NCBI RefSeq assembly: GCF_003048405.1
Contig: NZ_PIQS01000004.1
Location: forward strand, 1 to 64,000
Reading direction: 5' to 3'
DNA: 64,000 bases
Source of the DNA: Campylobacter concisus
GTDB taxonomy: Bacteria > Campylobacterota > Campylobacteria > Campylobacterales > Campylobacteraceae
Below, piece after piece: positions 53,607-62,233 of this stretch. The translations under genes and the position numbers were made by a program. Numbering within the stretch: the first letter of the stretch is position 1; each line of letters starts with the position of its first letter. A model generated the notes under the pieces. That model searched no databases, had not been told where the DNA came from, and worked only from the letters and a program-made list of their open reading frames with translations.

Positions 53607-54685
53607 AGCTAGAAAATTTACCATATCCAACCGTTATCGAAGAGCTAAATTTTAACAAGCTTTTAAAGGGCATTAAAGAGCTCTTTAAAGGCTATCTAAA
53701 CGATGACGAAATTTCTTTGCTTGAAAGCGATCGTTTCTCCGCGCTTCTTGAAACGCTTGCATATCGTGAGCTTTTGCTAAGGGCTAGGATAAATGAGAGC
53801 GTAAAAAGTATGCTTTTACCTTATGCCTCAGGCAGCGATCTTGACAACGTGGTAGCGATCTATGGTATCGAAAGGCTTCAGGGCGAAAAGCCAATGGCCG
53901 ACATCGAACTAACTTTATCTATCGTAAAAGATAGCGATACCATCGTGCCTGCAAAGAGCGTATTTAGAAGCGAAAAAGGGGGTATCGCCATCCTCAAAGA
54001 TAGCGTAGTCATCAAACGCGGCGAGCTAAAAGCCACCGGTAAAATAGTTCTTGATGAGTTTATTAAGGAAAGCACGGTCAAATGCGAACTCATTCAAACT
54101 CCGCTACCTTTTGTGCTCAAAGCCAAACAAACATCAAATTTCACCGGTGGAGCGGACAAAGAAAGTGATGAGAGGTTGCGCGAGCGAGCTGTGCTTTCGC
54201 TAGAGAGATTTTCAACCGCTGGAAGTGCAAAAGCATATATTTATCAAGCATTATCTGCAAATGCAAAGGTTGAGGAAGTAAGCGTGCTAAACGGCGGGCC
54301 CGGTATCGTGAATGTCTATCTAAAAACCTCTGATATGAGCGAGGCTACGCGTCAAAGCGTAGAGGATCATCTAGGCGGCGAAAAGGTTAGACCGCTCACC
54401 GATACAGTGAACGTCAAAAACGCGACTATCAAAGATATAACAATTAGTGCGCAGCTTGAACTAACGGATATGTTTTTACAAGATGAGATCGATAAAACGA
54501 TAAAGACAAGTAGGAGCAGCCTAAGCTTAGGCGAGGATCTAAATTTAAGCTATATCTACAAGCTACTTCATCAAGATGGCGTTTATAGGGTAAATTTAAA
54601 AGTTCCCGCTACCGACACAAAAGTAAATAATGATAGCTTTATAAGGCTAAATTTTAATCTAAGCTACAAAAAGGCCGAGCTATGA
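53603..54685 (+). CDS. Baseplate protein J (Mu gp47-like)
   Basis: A 360-residue protein with LLLRARINESVKSMLLPYASGSDLDNVVAIYGIERL near residues 52-90 and GGADKESDERLRERAVLSLERFSTAGSAKAYIYQAL near 180-215, the hallmarks of Baseplate_J. It builds the wedges. It overlaps W and I by 4 bases each. Confidence 0.93.
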   Translation: MKLENLPYPTVIEELNFNKLLKGIKELFKGYLNDDEISLLESDRFSALLETLAYRELLLRARINESVKSMLLPYASGSDLDNVVAIYGIERLQGEKPMADIELTLSIVKDSDTIVPAKSVFRSEKGGIAILKDSVVIKRGELKATGKIVLDEFIKESTVKCELIQTPLPFVLKAKQTSNFTGGADKESDERLRERAVLSLERFSTAGSAKAYIYQALSANAKVEEVSVLNGGPGIVNVYLKTSDMSEATRQSVEDHLGGEKVRPLTDTVNVKNATIKDITISAQLELTDMFLQDEIDKTIKTSRSSLSLGEDLNLSYIYKLLHQDGVYRVNLKVPATDTKVNNDSFIRLNFNLSYKKAEL

Positions 54686-55236
54686 GCCTGCTACCAAATC
54701 ACAAAAGCAAATTTGATAAGCTACTTGATGAGCTATTCGGGCTTAGATTGGGTGGTCTTGACATTGGAGTAATCAATACACTTGCCGATTCTTGTCCTGC
54801 CTCTTTGCTGCCGATTTTAGCAGCCAGCTTTGATGTAGATATAGACGGGCTCAATGAAACGAATGCTAGATGGCTCATAAAAAACGCCTTTAAAATTCAC
54901 TTTTACAGCGGTTCGTTTTATGCTGTGAAAAAAGCGGTGCAAAGCGTAGATAGTGGTGCAATCATCATCGAGGGCAATCTAAGTCAAAAATATGACGGAT
55001 CCATAAGGCATGATAAAAGCAGGCTTTATGGTAGCAACACGCACTGGGCGGAGTATAGCATCATAGCTAGCATCCCCCTTTCAAAGCAAAAAGCAAAACA
55101 AATAAGCGAAGCTGCAAAGAGTGCAGCTCCTGCAAGGTGCGTGCTCGTAAGCATAGATCATAGAGCAAGCAGTGTGGTCTATGACGGGCAAATAAAATAT
55201 AACGATCAATTCAACTATGGAGCATACAATGGCTAA
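54682..55236 (+). CDS. Tail protein I (P2 gpI-like)
   Basis: A 184-residue protein with LLPILAASFDVDIDG and AFKIHFYSGSFYAVKKAVQSVD, conserved in gpI proteins of P2- and Mu-like phages, placed between J and the fibre as usual. It connects baseplate and fibre. The fibre start overlaps its end by 8 bases. Confidence 0.88.
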   Translation: MSLLPNHKSKFDKLLDELFGLRLGGLDIGVINTLADSCPASLLPILAASFDVDIDGLNETNARWLIKNAFKIHFYSGSFYAVKKAVQSVDSGAIIIEGNLSQKYDGSIRHDKSRLYGSNTHWAEYSIIASIPLSKQKAKQISEAAKSAAPARCVLVSIDHRASSVVYDGQIKYNDQFNYGAYNG

Positions 55237-56014
55237 TCTAAAAGAAGAAAACAAGTGGGAAGAAGGCATCTATCAGCTTGAAGTAACCGATCCGGTAGTA
55301 GGTGGGATAGATGGCATCAGTAACAAACAAGCAAAACAACTGGCAAATAGGACGAAATTCTTAAAAGAGAGCATAGACACATTTGCTGACACAAAGCTTG
55401 ACAAATTAGCGCAAGCCGTAGATAGTGCAAAGCTAGGCGGACTGACCTCTGATGCCTTTGCAAAGCTTAATGAAGAAAATACCTTTACTAAAAATATAAC
55501 TATCGGTAGCGAAGGTATATTTTACGCAAACAACAACGATAGCCACTTTTTGATAGCAGCTAAAAACAAAGGTCAAGCTATAGGTCTTGGCACCCCAAAA
55601 CCTGACGGCTCACCAGTATGGCACTATTTCACGCATGAGGGTTTTAAGACAGACGCTGGCGTCAATGCCGGCATCCTAAAAATAAAAGGCGTGAATACGG
55701 ATGAAATCTACCTAAAAAAAGATGATGATGCTTTCTCTAGCTCAAAAAGCGAAAATGGCTATACAAGGTTACCGAACGGACTGATAATACAATGGGGACT
55801 AGCTCTAGTGGAAAAAGGAGACAATACAGTGCCAACGCTTTTTCCTATCGCATTCCCAAATAAGTGCCTAAATGTTGTGGCAACACATCTAGGGCTTGAT
55901 AGAAACGTAAGCGCGATAATAGTAGGTGGAACGATGACAGCAGCGGGCGTTGCATTTAGACATAATTGGGAGCACACTGCAACGCACATAAGCTATCTAG
56001 CAATCGGATATTAA
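55229..56014 (+). CDS. Tail fibre protein with gp53-like C-terminal domain
   Basis: A 261-residue fibre. The N-terminal part (WEEGIYQLEVTDPVVGGIDGISNKQAKQLANRTKFLK) is the baseplate-binding domain seen in Mu-like fibres. A short shaft follows, and the C-terminus (RLPNGLIIQWGLA, FPIAFPNKCLNVVATHLG, ISYLAIGY) is the gp53-like receptor-binding knob. I chose the ATG at 55229. The block around it differs in codon use from its flanks, as expected for an exchanged host-range cassette. Confidence 0.85.
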   Translation: MANLKEENKWEEGIYQLEVTDPVVGGIDGISNKQAKQLANRTKFLKESIDTFADTKLDKLAQAVDSAKLGGLTSDAFAKLNEENTFTKNITIGSEGIFYANNNDSHFLIAAKNKGQAIGLGTPKPDGSPVWHYFTHEGFKTDAGVNAGILKIKGVNTDEIYLKKDDDAFSSSKSENGYTRLPNGLIIQWGLALVEKGDNTVPTLFPIAFPNKCLNVVATHLGLDRNVSAIIVGGTMTAAGVAFRHNWEHTATHISYLAIGY

Positions 56015-56024
56015 AGGAGTAAAA

Positions 56025-56390
56025 ATGAAATACGCACACTACAACAAAGAAACAAATGAAATCTTAGGCTTTTACGATGATGACATTCACGAGATTCCAG
56101 AGCCAAATATCAAAATCACATATGAACAGTGGCAAGAGGCTATCAACACAAACGCAAACTACGTAGGAAACAACAAACTCATATACAAACAAAAAGAGCT
56201 AAGCGCGGAGGATAAAAAGCAAAATGAGCTAAATGAGCTTGAAACGCAAATAAAAGAGACAGAAGAGCTTATCCGTAATGCTTTGCTTATCGGTAATAAC
56301 GCAGTTTTAGAGGAGTTAAGGGCTGAATACAAAGAGCTTTTAAATCAAAAAGAAATTTTAAAAGGTGAAGACAATGAGAAAGAAAATTAA
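56025..56390 (+). CDS. Fibre assembly/chaperone-like protein
   Basis: A 121-residue protein starting MKYAHYNKETNEILGFYDDDIHEIPEPNIKITYEQW, which resembles tail-fibre assembly proteins (DUF4376 type), followed by a helical coiled-coil region. It follows the fibre gene by 10 bases with AAAGGAG as ribosome-binding site, the usual place for the fibre chaperone. Confidence 0.7.
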   Translation: MKYAHYNKETNEILGFYDDDIHEIPEPNIKITYEQWQEAINTNANYVGNNKLIYKQKELSAEDKKQNELNELETQIKETEELIRNALLIGNNAVLEELRAEYKELLNQKEILKGEDNEKEN

Positions 56391-56520
56391 ACGTTGCAAT
56401 ATTTGCAGTAGCAAGCTTGATAAAAATGGTGATTGTCCGTGGAACGGCTGCCCAAAATGCCCAAAGTATGAAACAGATGCAAAAGAGTTAGAGCAGCCAA
56501 AAGAGAAAGGTAAAAAATGA
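56374..56520 (+). CDS. 48-residue zinc-ribbon protein
   Basis: A short ORF with the four cysteines of a small zinc ribbon (CNICSSK and CPWNGCPKCP) and a charged tail. It overlaps the upstream gene by 17 bases and the next start by 4 (ATGA), with AAAGGTGAAG upstream. Function unknown. The overlaps and clean zinc pattern support that it is real. Confidence 0.65.
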   Translation: MRKKIKRCNICSSKLDKNGDCPWNGCPKCPKYETDAKELEQPKEKGKK

Positions 56521-57131
56521 GAATATCTAAAAAACAAATTTGCCAAGTCATAAAAAATATAATCATCGAACTGCCGTTTGAAATTTTGGCATTTTTCATA
56601 GTGCCGATCGCAGTGGCTTTTTGCAAAAAAGAGGATGAACGCCTGCCAAAGTGGGCGGCGTGGTTTGATGATCCAGACTATGGCATCAACGGAGATGATG
56701 GCTGGGGAAACAAGCACTTTCCAGGAAAAGAAAGGACATACTACGCTCGTTTGCGCTGGTTGCTTAGAAATCGTATTGGGGTCTTTTCGGTCAAATTTCT
56801 AGGTGTGAAAGTAAAAGACATCGTGCCATCAAGTGTGATCACGCAAGGCAATCCGAAAGTCACATCAAACGGCGGCATAGTCTCTGACTGGTGTCTAGTG
56901 ATCTGCAAAATGAAAAACGGCAAAGAGCGTTTCGGATATTACCAAACTATCAGATACAAAGGAATTTTAAGTGGCTTTTATTGTCGTATCTATGTAGGTT
57001 GGAAATTGCTCGATGTGGCAGGTATGAATGAGATAAACGCAGAAAAGTATCTTGAGGCGGACGACAAGCCTATCTTAAAATCAGTGTGGGCAATCAACCC
57101 ATTTAAGAGAGTAAATCAAAAAGGAGAATAA
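56517..57131 (+). CDS. Conserved phage protein with one membrane segment (DUF7338-like)
   Basis: A 204-residue protein: basic N-terminus, a hydrophobic helix (FEILAFFIVPIAVAF), then a WD/DG-rich region (PKWAAWFDDPDYGINGDDGWG) and a beta-rich C-terminal part (GNPKVTSNGGIVSDWCLV). It is in the fibre cassette between the zinc-ribbon ORF and the sheath. The DUF number is from memory; the function is unknown. It may be a cargo gene of the fibre cassette. Confidence 0.6.
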   Translation: MRISKKQICQVIKNIIIELPFEILAFFIVPIAVAFCKKEDERLPKWAAWFDDPDYGINGDDGWGNKHFPGKERTYYARLRWLLRNRIGVFSVKFLGVKVKDIVPSSVITQGNPKVTSNGGIVSDWCLVICKMKNGKERFGYYQTIRYKGILSGFYCRIYVGWKLLDVAGMNEINAEKYLEADDKPILKSVWAINPFKRVNQKGE

Positions 57132-57133
57132 AA

Positions 57134-58297
57134 ATGGCAGCAAAATTTGGTGTAAACGTAACCGTATCAGCTGAGGCGGCAAGACCTATAGCGGTAGAAA
57201 GTACTACGCCTATTGGTATAGCAGGGTATGAAGAGGTGTTAGAAAATGGTCTACATTTTTATATGACAACAGCAAAGGCACTTGAAGCTCTTGAAGCAAA
57301 ATACAAAGCAAAAAAGGATGCAAGCCAAGCTTTTAAAAAAGGCTCTATTTATAGGGCTTTAAAAGGTATTGAAGATCAGGCTGTAAATACGCAAATAATT
57401 TTAAGCGTATTCACCAAAGACGACGATAGCGATACAAACGACGAGATCACCGAGTGCAAAAAGGCCGTAGCGGAGCTAACCAAAGCAAAATCTCGCTTTG
57501 GATATAACCCTAATCTAATCATAGCGCCTGGATTTAGCCAAGAAGACGCCGTAAAAGGCGAGATAGAAAAAGTAGCTACCAGGCTAAAAGCGACCGGCAT
57601 CGTAGATCTAAAAGCCCAGGACGCGGCCGCAGCGATAGTAAAGATGGGAGACTTCGGCACTAGAAGGCTCGTTGCGGCGTATCCTAACGTCAAGGTTTGG
57701 GATGATGAAACCAACGCTTACGTCTATGAGGGGCAAAGCGCGAGAATAGCCGGCATGATAGCTCATACGGACGGCCAGAGCGAGTTTGGATATAGTGACA
57801 GCTACTCAAATAGGGTTATGATAGGAGTTTCGGGCACGGAAATAGACGTAGATTTCGAGCTAGGCGAAACCTGCACCGCGGACGAGCTAAGGGCGGCAAA
57901 AATTTCGACCGTCATTAGAGAAAGCGGCTTTAGAGCGTGGGGCGGAGAGACTAGCGATCAAGATACTATATGGAAGGATTTAGCGCGAGTTAGAGTGTTT
58001 GACCGTATTTCGCAAGCTTGCCAAAAAGGGGTGCTATTTGCGATAGACAAAAAAGCAGACCAGCTATATCACGCCAAAAGAAGTGTTAGTGAGCTGCTGC
58101 GCGGTCTAGTTGGGGCAAAAGTATTGCTCGGATACGAGCTATCTTGGAGCGAGAAAAATACGCTGGCCAATATCACGGACGGTAAATTTTATCTAGACGT
58201 CAGAATGCAAAACAATCCGATCGTTAAGCAGCTTACACTTGATTTTATCTACGTGGATAAATACGGCGAAACGCTTATGAACGATTTAAATAAATAA
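57134..58297 (+). CDS. Contractile tail sheath protein
   Basis: A 387-residue sheath protein of the P2 FI/Mu gpL class: N-terminal FGVNVTVSAEAARPIAVESTTPIGIAGY, a middle NPNLIIAPGFSQ and a C-terminal DVRMQNNPIVKQLTLDFIYVDKYGE. It forms the outer contractile tube. Codon use changes from AT-richer to GC-richer inside the gene, near 57410, which suggests recombination inside it. Confidence 0.92.
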   Translation: MAAKFGVNVTVSAEAARPIAVESTTPIGIAGYEEVLENGLHFYMTTAKALEALEAKYKAKKDASQAFKKGSIYRALKGIEDQAVNTQIILSVFTKDDDSDTNDEITECKKAVAELTKAKSRFGYNPNLIIAPGFSQEDAVKGEIEKVATRLKATGIVDLKAQDAAAAIVKMGDFGTRRLVAAYPNVKVWDDETNAYVYEGQSARIAGMIAHTDGQSEFGYSDSYSNRVMIGVSGTEIDVDFELGETCTADELRAAKISTVIRESGFRAWGGETSDQDTIWKDLARVRVFDRISQACQKGVLFAIDKKADQLYHAKRSVSELLRGLVGAKVLLGYELSWSEKNTLANITDGKFYLDVRMQNNPIVKQLTLDFIYVDKYGETLMNDLNK

Positions 58298-58307
58298 GGA
58301 GTAAAAA

Positions 58308-58823
58308 ATGGTAAAAAGACAAATTCCTCAGGTTATCCAGGAAGCAAACGTATTCATAAACGGTCAAGGATATTTGGGCGTAGTTAAATCGCTCACTATA
58401 CCAAAGATAGAACAAGAGACGATCGAAGCCAAAGGGGCTCTTGGAGGCAATTTCGCAAGCGGAACGATAAAGCCGGTGGAAATGGAGTTTAAGCTAAGCG
58501 TGCTCGATAGGAACACATACTTGGGTTATGGACTCAACACTTGGAATAACAGAATTCCTTTTTTATTCAAGGCTAGCATCTTTCAATCCGGCAAAGGCTC
58601 TCCCGAACCTTTTTCTATGGCGGTTACCGGGGATATTACCGAGATAGATCCGGGAAGCTTTGAAAGCGGTAAAGAGATGGAGGTGAGCGTCAAGCTAGCC
58701 GTTCATTTTTTAGATATAAATATAGGCAAAGTCCCAGTAGCGCTACTAGACGTCGAAAACATGATATGCCTTATAGGCGGTGTGGATTATTTGGCGCAAG
58801 TGCGCTCAAATTTGGGCGAATAA
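58308..58823 (+). CDS. Major tail tube protein (P2 FII-like)
   Basis: A 171-residue protein with IPQVIQEANVFINGQGYLGVVKSLTIPKIEQETIEAKGA at the start and a tube-fold body (AVTGDITEIDPGSFESGKEMEVSVKLAVHFL), matching P2 FII tube proteins. It polymerises as the inner tail tube. AAGGAGT is the ribosome-binding site. Confidence 0.92.
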   Translation: MVKRQIPQVIQEANVFINGQGYLGVVKSLTIPKIEQETIEAKGALGGNFASGTIKPVEMEFKLSVLDRNTYLGYGLNTWNNRIPFLFKASIFQSGKGSPEPFSMAVTGDITEIDPGSFESGKEMEVSVKLAVHFLDINIGKVPVALLDVENMICLIGGVDYLAQVRSNLGE

Positions 58824-58851
58824 ATAAAACTAAAATTTAAAAGGATATATG

Positions 58852-59085
58852 ATGAGAAAAATGACGATTAAGTTGCCTATTAACGGCAAAGAAGTAGAAA
58901 TTTTCGCGCCTACGGTTAGAGTTATGAAGCTAGCCGGGCTTGAAAAAAGCGACGACGAGAGAGCGATCAAGCTAGTAGTTAGCTGCGCTAATATGTCAAG
59001 CGACGAAGTAGAAAGCCTTGATATGCTTGATTTTAAAGCGATCGAGGAGGTGATTAAGGATTTTTTGCAACCTGCGAAAAAATAG
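58852..59085 (+). CDS. Tail assembly chaperone E (frame 0 product)
   Basis: A 77-residue protein starting MRKMTIKLPINGKEVEIFAPTVRVMKLAGLEK, typical of P2 gpE and Mu gp41-type chaperones. The frame ends at TAG (59083-59085) directly after six A (59077-59082). The next frame stays open to 59228, so a larger E-E' fusion is likely to be made by frameshifting. Confidence 0.82.
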   Translation: MRKMTIKLPINGKEVEIFAPTVRVMKLAGLEKSDDERAIKLVVSCANMSSDEVESLDMLDFKAIEEVIKDFLQPAKK

Positions 59086-59228
59086 GCATAAATAACGAGG
59101 CCGTAGCGTCGGTAGCTTACGTTTTGGGGTTCGGCTATAACGAAATTTTAGATTTAGACATAATAGATTTTAGCGAGTTCGTTAAAATTTCAGAGCGAAT
59201 TTTAAAGGCCAAAAGCGGAGTTAGTTAG
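59082..59228 (+). CDS. Tail assembly chaperone extension E' (reached by -1 frameshift)
   Basis: After GCG AAA AAA a -1 slip gives ATA GGC ATA AAT and a 48-codon extension (INNEAVASVAYVLGFGYNEILDLDIIDFSEFVKI...). There is no start codon or ribosome-binding site of its own. In P2-like and many other long-tailed phages the chaperone is made as E and E-E' in a fixed ratio before the tape measure gene, which is the position here. Confidence 0.75.
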   Translation: MGINNEAVASVAYVLGFGYNEILDLDIIDFSEFVKISERILKAKSGVS

Positions 59229-59388
59229 ATTTTTTTAATATTCTAGTAGCGTTTAAAACGGCGCCAACTCCGCCTATTAAGCCGCCTAACAAACCTAGTC
59301 CGAAAAACAAAGCGATTAATGTCTGCCAAAACCCTACCGGCGAGGCATAGAAAAATAAAAATATAAAAATCGGAACAAGAAAAGCCAT
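59221..59388 (-). CDS. 55-residue hydrophobic protein on the opposite strand
   Basis: Read on the minus strand from the ATG at 59388, with AAAAGGATTTAAA as a strong ribosome-binding site. It begins MAFLVPIFIFLFFYASPVGF, has a second hydrophobic segment (WQTLIALFFGLGLLGGLIGGVGAVL) and ends with a basic tail LKKSN. It lies between E' (8-base overlap) and the tape measure gene, antisense to both transcripts. The two-span, Gly-rich form resembles small holins or exclusion proteins; no family is recognised. Confidence 0.6.
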   Translation of the reverse strand: MAFLVPIFIFLFFYASPVGFWQTLIALFFGLGLLGGLIGGVGAVLNATRILKKSN

Positions 59389-59432
59389 TTTAAATCCTTT
59401 TCACGGATTATAGCATATATTAAAGGAAAATT

Positions 59433-61673
59433 ATGGACAACTCGCAAATCGGTATTAGTATAGGCCTAGCCGTTAAAGGGTTAAGTCAAATTTCGGAGTT
59501 AAAAAAGGGATTCGACGGTTTAAAAAGTAAAATTTCGCAGGCCAAAAACGCCGTTACGAGCCTAGATAGCGCCAAGCTTTCCAGCCTATCGGCGCAAATA
59601 AAATCGGCAAGAAAAGAGCTTTTTAGCGAACTTACCTTAAATCTAGGCGCTATCGCCAACTCTGCGGCTATCGGTTTGCCTATTAAGCTAGCCATCGACG
59701 ACGAAGCGGCGTTTGCCAACGTTAAAAAATACGTAGACGACACCGATGAAAATTTAACTACGTTAAAAAATAGCATGAGAGGACTAAGCACCTCGCTAGG
59801 AAAAAGCTTCGGCGATATCGCTCAAATAGCCGTAGGTGGCGGTAAAATAAATTTAAAAGGGGACGAACTAGTAGTCTATACGAAGATGCTAGCTACCGGC
59901 TCGGTCGCGTTTGAAATGAGCGCGGACGCCTTGTCTCGCGCGGCCAATAATATGAAAGTCGGCTTTAAAATGGATAATTTAGAGCTTTTAAACGACTTTT
60001 TCGACCGAGTAAATTTGCTCGATAACAAAGTAACCAACGCAAATGCGGACGAGATATTCGAAGCTACGGCGCTAACGGCCGCAAATGCGAGTCTAATCGG
60101 ATTAAGCGCTACTGATGCGGCCGCCATTAGCTCTACCATGCTAAGCACCGGTAAAGCTACGTCGGTCGTGGGCACTAGCTTAAATGCGCTTTATTCGACC
60201 CTATCGATGGCGGATAAAAAAGGCAAAGCGTTTCAAGAAGCGTTAGCTAGTATCGGTATGGACGCCGGGTATCTAAAAGCGGCTCTGGCTAAAGACGCCG
60301 CGGGCGCGATAACTACGTTTTTAGAAGCGATTTCAAAAGCCGATAAGGATAAGCAAGCGGGGCTTTTATACGATCTAGTGGGCGGAAATTTTAACGACGA
60401 AATCGCGGGGCTCGTCACCAACATAGACGCCCTTAAAGAAAACATGAGATTAGCCCGCTCAAACGAAGCGATAGGATCTATGCAAAAAGAGCTTCAAACC
60501 AAGCTAGATACTACGAAATCAGGCATAGAAAGATTGACGCAGGCGTGGAGAAATTTAGGCTCAAATCTTGGAGAGACGTTTTTACCGCTTGCGAACCTCC
60601 TTGCTTCGGCGCTGGGCGGGATAGCCGGTACGCTTGGCGAGCTAAACTCTAAGTTTCCTACGACGAGCACCGTAATAGTAAGCGCGGTTGCGGGTTTTAT
60701 GATGTTTAAGCCGCTTTTACTTATCGGTAAAATCGCGCTTTTAAGCGTTGCGGACGGCTTTTTGGGCGTCGTTAAAATGCTTAAATTTTTAAATCCTTTA
60801 AATTTGGTAGCGGCGGCTAGGTGGAGCGCTCACGCGTTTAGTTTAGCGGGCGCGACGCTCGCGGCGAAAGCCCATGCGTTTAGTATGCTATTAGTAGGCG
60901 CTAGGCTAAGATCTGCGTTAATACTAACCGCGGCTTGGAGCGGAGCTACGAAAATCGCCGCGGGTGCTTCTTTGATACTAGGTAGAGGGCTAGCTTTTTT
61001 ACGTGCCGGCTTTATAGCCTCCGCGGCCGGCATGAAGATAATGCGCCTAGCCCTCATCTCTACCGGAATCGGGGCTTTGGTAGTAGCTCTCGGGGCGGGC
61101 GCGGCATGGATTATAGAAAATTGGGATAAGGTGAAAACCTTTTTTGAAAACATTTGGGAGAACGTAAAGCCTTATTGGGAGGCTACTTCAAATTTCTTTA
61201 GTTCAATATTTGACGGGGTCGTAGAGTGGTGGAGATCTATATTCGGAGGCTTTTTTGATTGGGTATCCGAGAAATTTAAGTGGGTCGTAGATACCGTTAG
61301 CTCTATCGGCAACGTGCTCGGGGCGGCTACTGATTGGACGAAAGACGCTCTTGGTATAGGAGACGGCAAAGAGAGTAACTGGTATAACCCCTTTTCTTGG
61401 TTTAACGACGAAGAACCTCAAAACGCGCCGATAAAGGCCAAAGAGACCTTATTCGCGGCGTCTAACCCCGCCTCCCCGCAAGCCACCGCAGTAGCGGCTA
61501 CCGCAAGCGGGGCAAATATCAATATAAGCTTTAACGGCGATTTTTTACTTAATTCAAATAACGGCAAATTCGATCTGGAAAGCTTTAAAGCTCAAATCAC
61601 AAGAAGCGTCAAAGAGGCGCTTAAAAGAGATGAATTTAATAGCGTCAATACAGAAATAAGAGAGCAAAGGTAG
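59433..61673 (+). CDS. Tail tape measure protein
   Basis: A 746-residue protein: N-terminal coiled-coil (SQISELKKGFDGLKSKISQAK), TP901-type core (GKSFGDIAQIAVGGGKI, SATDAAAISSTMLSTGKA), Ala/Gly-rich hydrophobic segments near residues 385-430 and 480-560, and a C-terminal region with many Trp (ENIWENVKPYWEATSNFF). It sets tail length and is ejected ahead of DNA. It follows E/E' as usual. Confidence 0.93.
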   Translation: MDNSQIGISIGLAVKGLSQISELKKGFDGLKSKISQAKNAVTSLDSAKLSSLSAQIKSARKELFSELTLNLGAIANSAAIGLPIKLAIDDEAAFANVKKYVDDTDENLTTLKNSMRGLSTSLGKSFGDIAQIAVGGGKINLKGDELVVYTKMLATGSVAFEMSADALSRAANNMKVGFKMDNLELLNDFFDRVNLLDNKVTNANADEIFEATALTAANASLIGLSATDAAAISSTMLSTGKATSVVGTSLNALYSTLSMADKKGKAFQEALASIGMDAGYLKAALAKDAAGAITTFLEAISKADKDKQAGLLYDLVGGNFNDEIAGLVTNIDALKENMRLARSNEAIGSMQKELQTKLDTTKSGIERLTQAWRNLGSNLGETFLPLANLLASALGGIAGTLGELNSKFPTTSTVIVSAVAGFMMFKPLLLIGKIALLSVADGFLGVVKMLKFLNPLNLVAAARWSAHAFSLAGATLAAKAHAFSMLLVGARLRSALILTAAWSGATKIAAGASLILGRGLAFLRAGFIASAAGMKIMRLALISTGIGALVVALGAGAAWIIENWDKVKTFFENIWENVKPYWEATSNFFSSIFDGVVEWWRSIFGGFFDWVSEKFKWVVDTVSSIGNVLGAATDWTKDALGIGDGKESNWYNPFSWFNDEEPQNAPIKAKETLFAASNPASPQATAVAATASGANINISFNGDFLLNSNNGKFDLESFKAQITRSVKEALKRDEFNSVNTEIREQR

Positions 61674-61677
61674 AGAT

Positions 61678-62049
61678 ATGGTCTTAAATTTAGGAGGCTT
61701 TAAATTTAACTGGAAACAAGTAGGCGGTATATCTTTGGAGACCGAGTTTGGCATAAGCTCGCAGGACCGTATCCAAAATCATCCGGCTTTATTTGCGGCA
61801 AATTTAGGAAACCAAATCGTGAACATAGAGGGCCAGACCATGCCCTATAACGGCGACAAACAAACGGCATTAAAAAGGCTTTACGAGCTAGCGCACAGTA
61901 GGCAAAGCTATGCGCTAACCAACGGAAACGGCAAATATTTTGGCAGGTTCGCGGTTGTTAAAATCAGCGAAAAACAAGCTGTATTTACCCCAAACGGAGC
62001 GTTTTTTACGCAGAGCTTTAGTTTGGAGCTCAGGAGAGATTATGACTAA
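61678..62049 (+). CDS. Tail protein U (P2 gpU-like)
   Basis: A 123-residue protein with FKFNWKQVGGISLETEFGISSQDRIQNHPALFAANLGNQIVNIEG, the gpU family signature (tail terminator/completion). It starts 4 bases after the tape measure stop and overlaps X by 8 bases. Confidence 0.9.
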   Translation: MVLNLGGFKFNWKQVGGISLETEFGISSQDRIQNHPALFAANLGNQIVNIEGQTMPYNGDKQTALKRLYELAHSRQSYALTNGNGKYFGRFAVVKISEKQAVFTPNGAFFTQSFSLELRRDYD

Positions 62050-62233
62050 AATTTACATAGCTAAGGATAACGATAGGCTCGATACTATCGTTTACGCGCA
62101 TTATGGGTATTTAAGATTTTTTGAGCAGGTTTTAGCCCTAAATCCAAAACTAGCCGCTACGCTTAAAGCGGGCGATAGGGTATTTTTGCCCGAGATAAAA
62201 GAGAAAGCCAAAGAACAGGCCAAATTATGGTAA
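62042..62233 (+). CDS. Tail protein X (LysM-like)
   Basis: A 63-residue LysM-like protein starting at the ATG at 62042: KIYIAKDNDRLDTIVYAHYGYLRFFEQVLALNPKL is the gpX pattern. It completes the baseplate hub with D. It overlaps both U and D. Confidence 0.9.
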   Translation: MTKIYIAKDNDRLDTIVYAHYGYLRFFEQVLALNPKLAATLKAGDRVFLPEIKEKAKEQAKLW

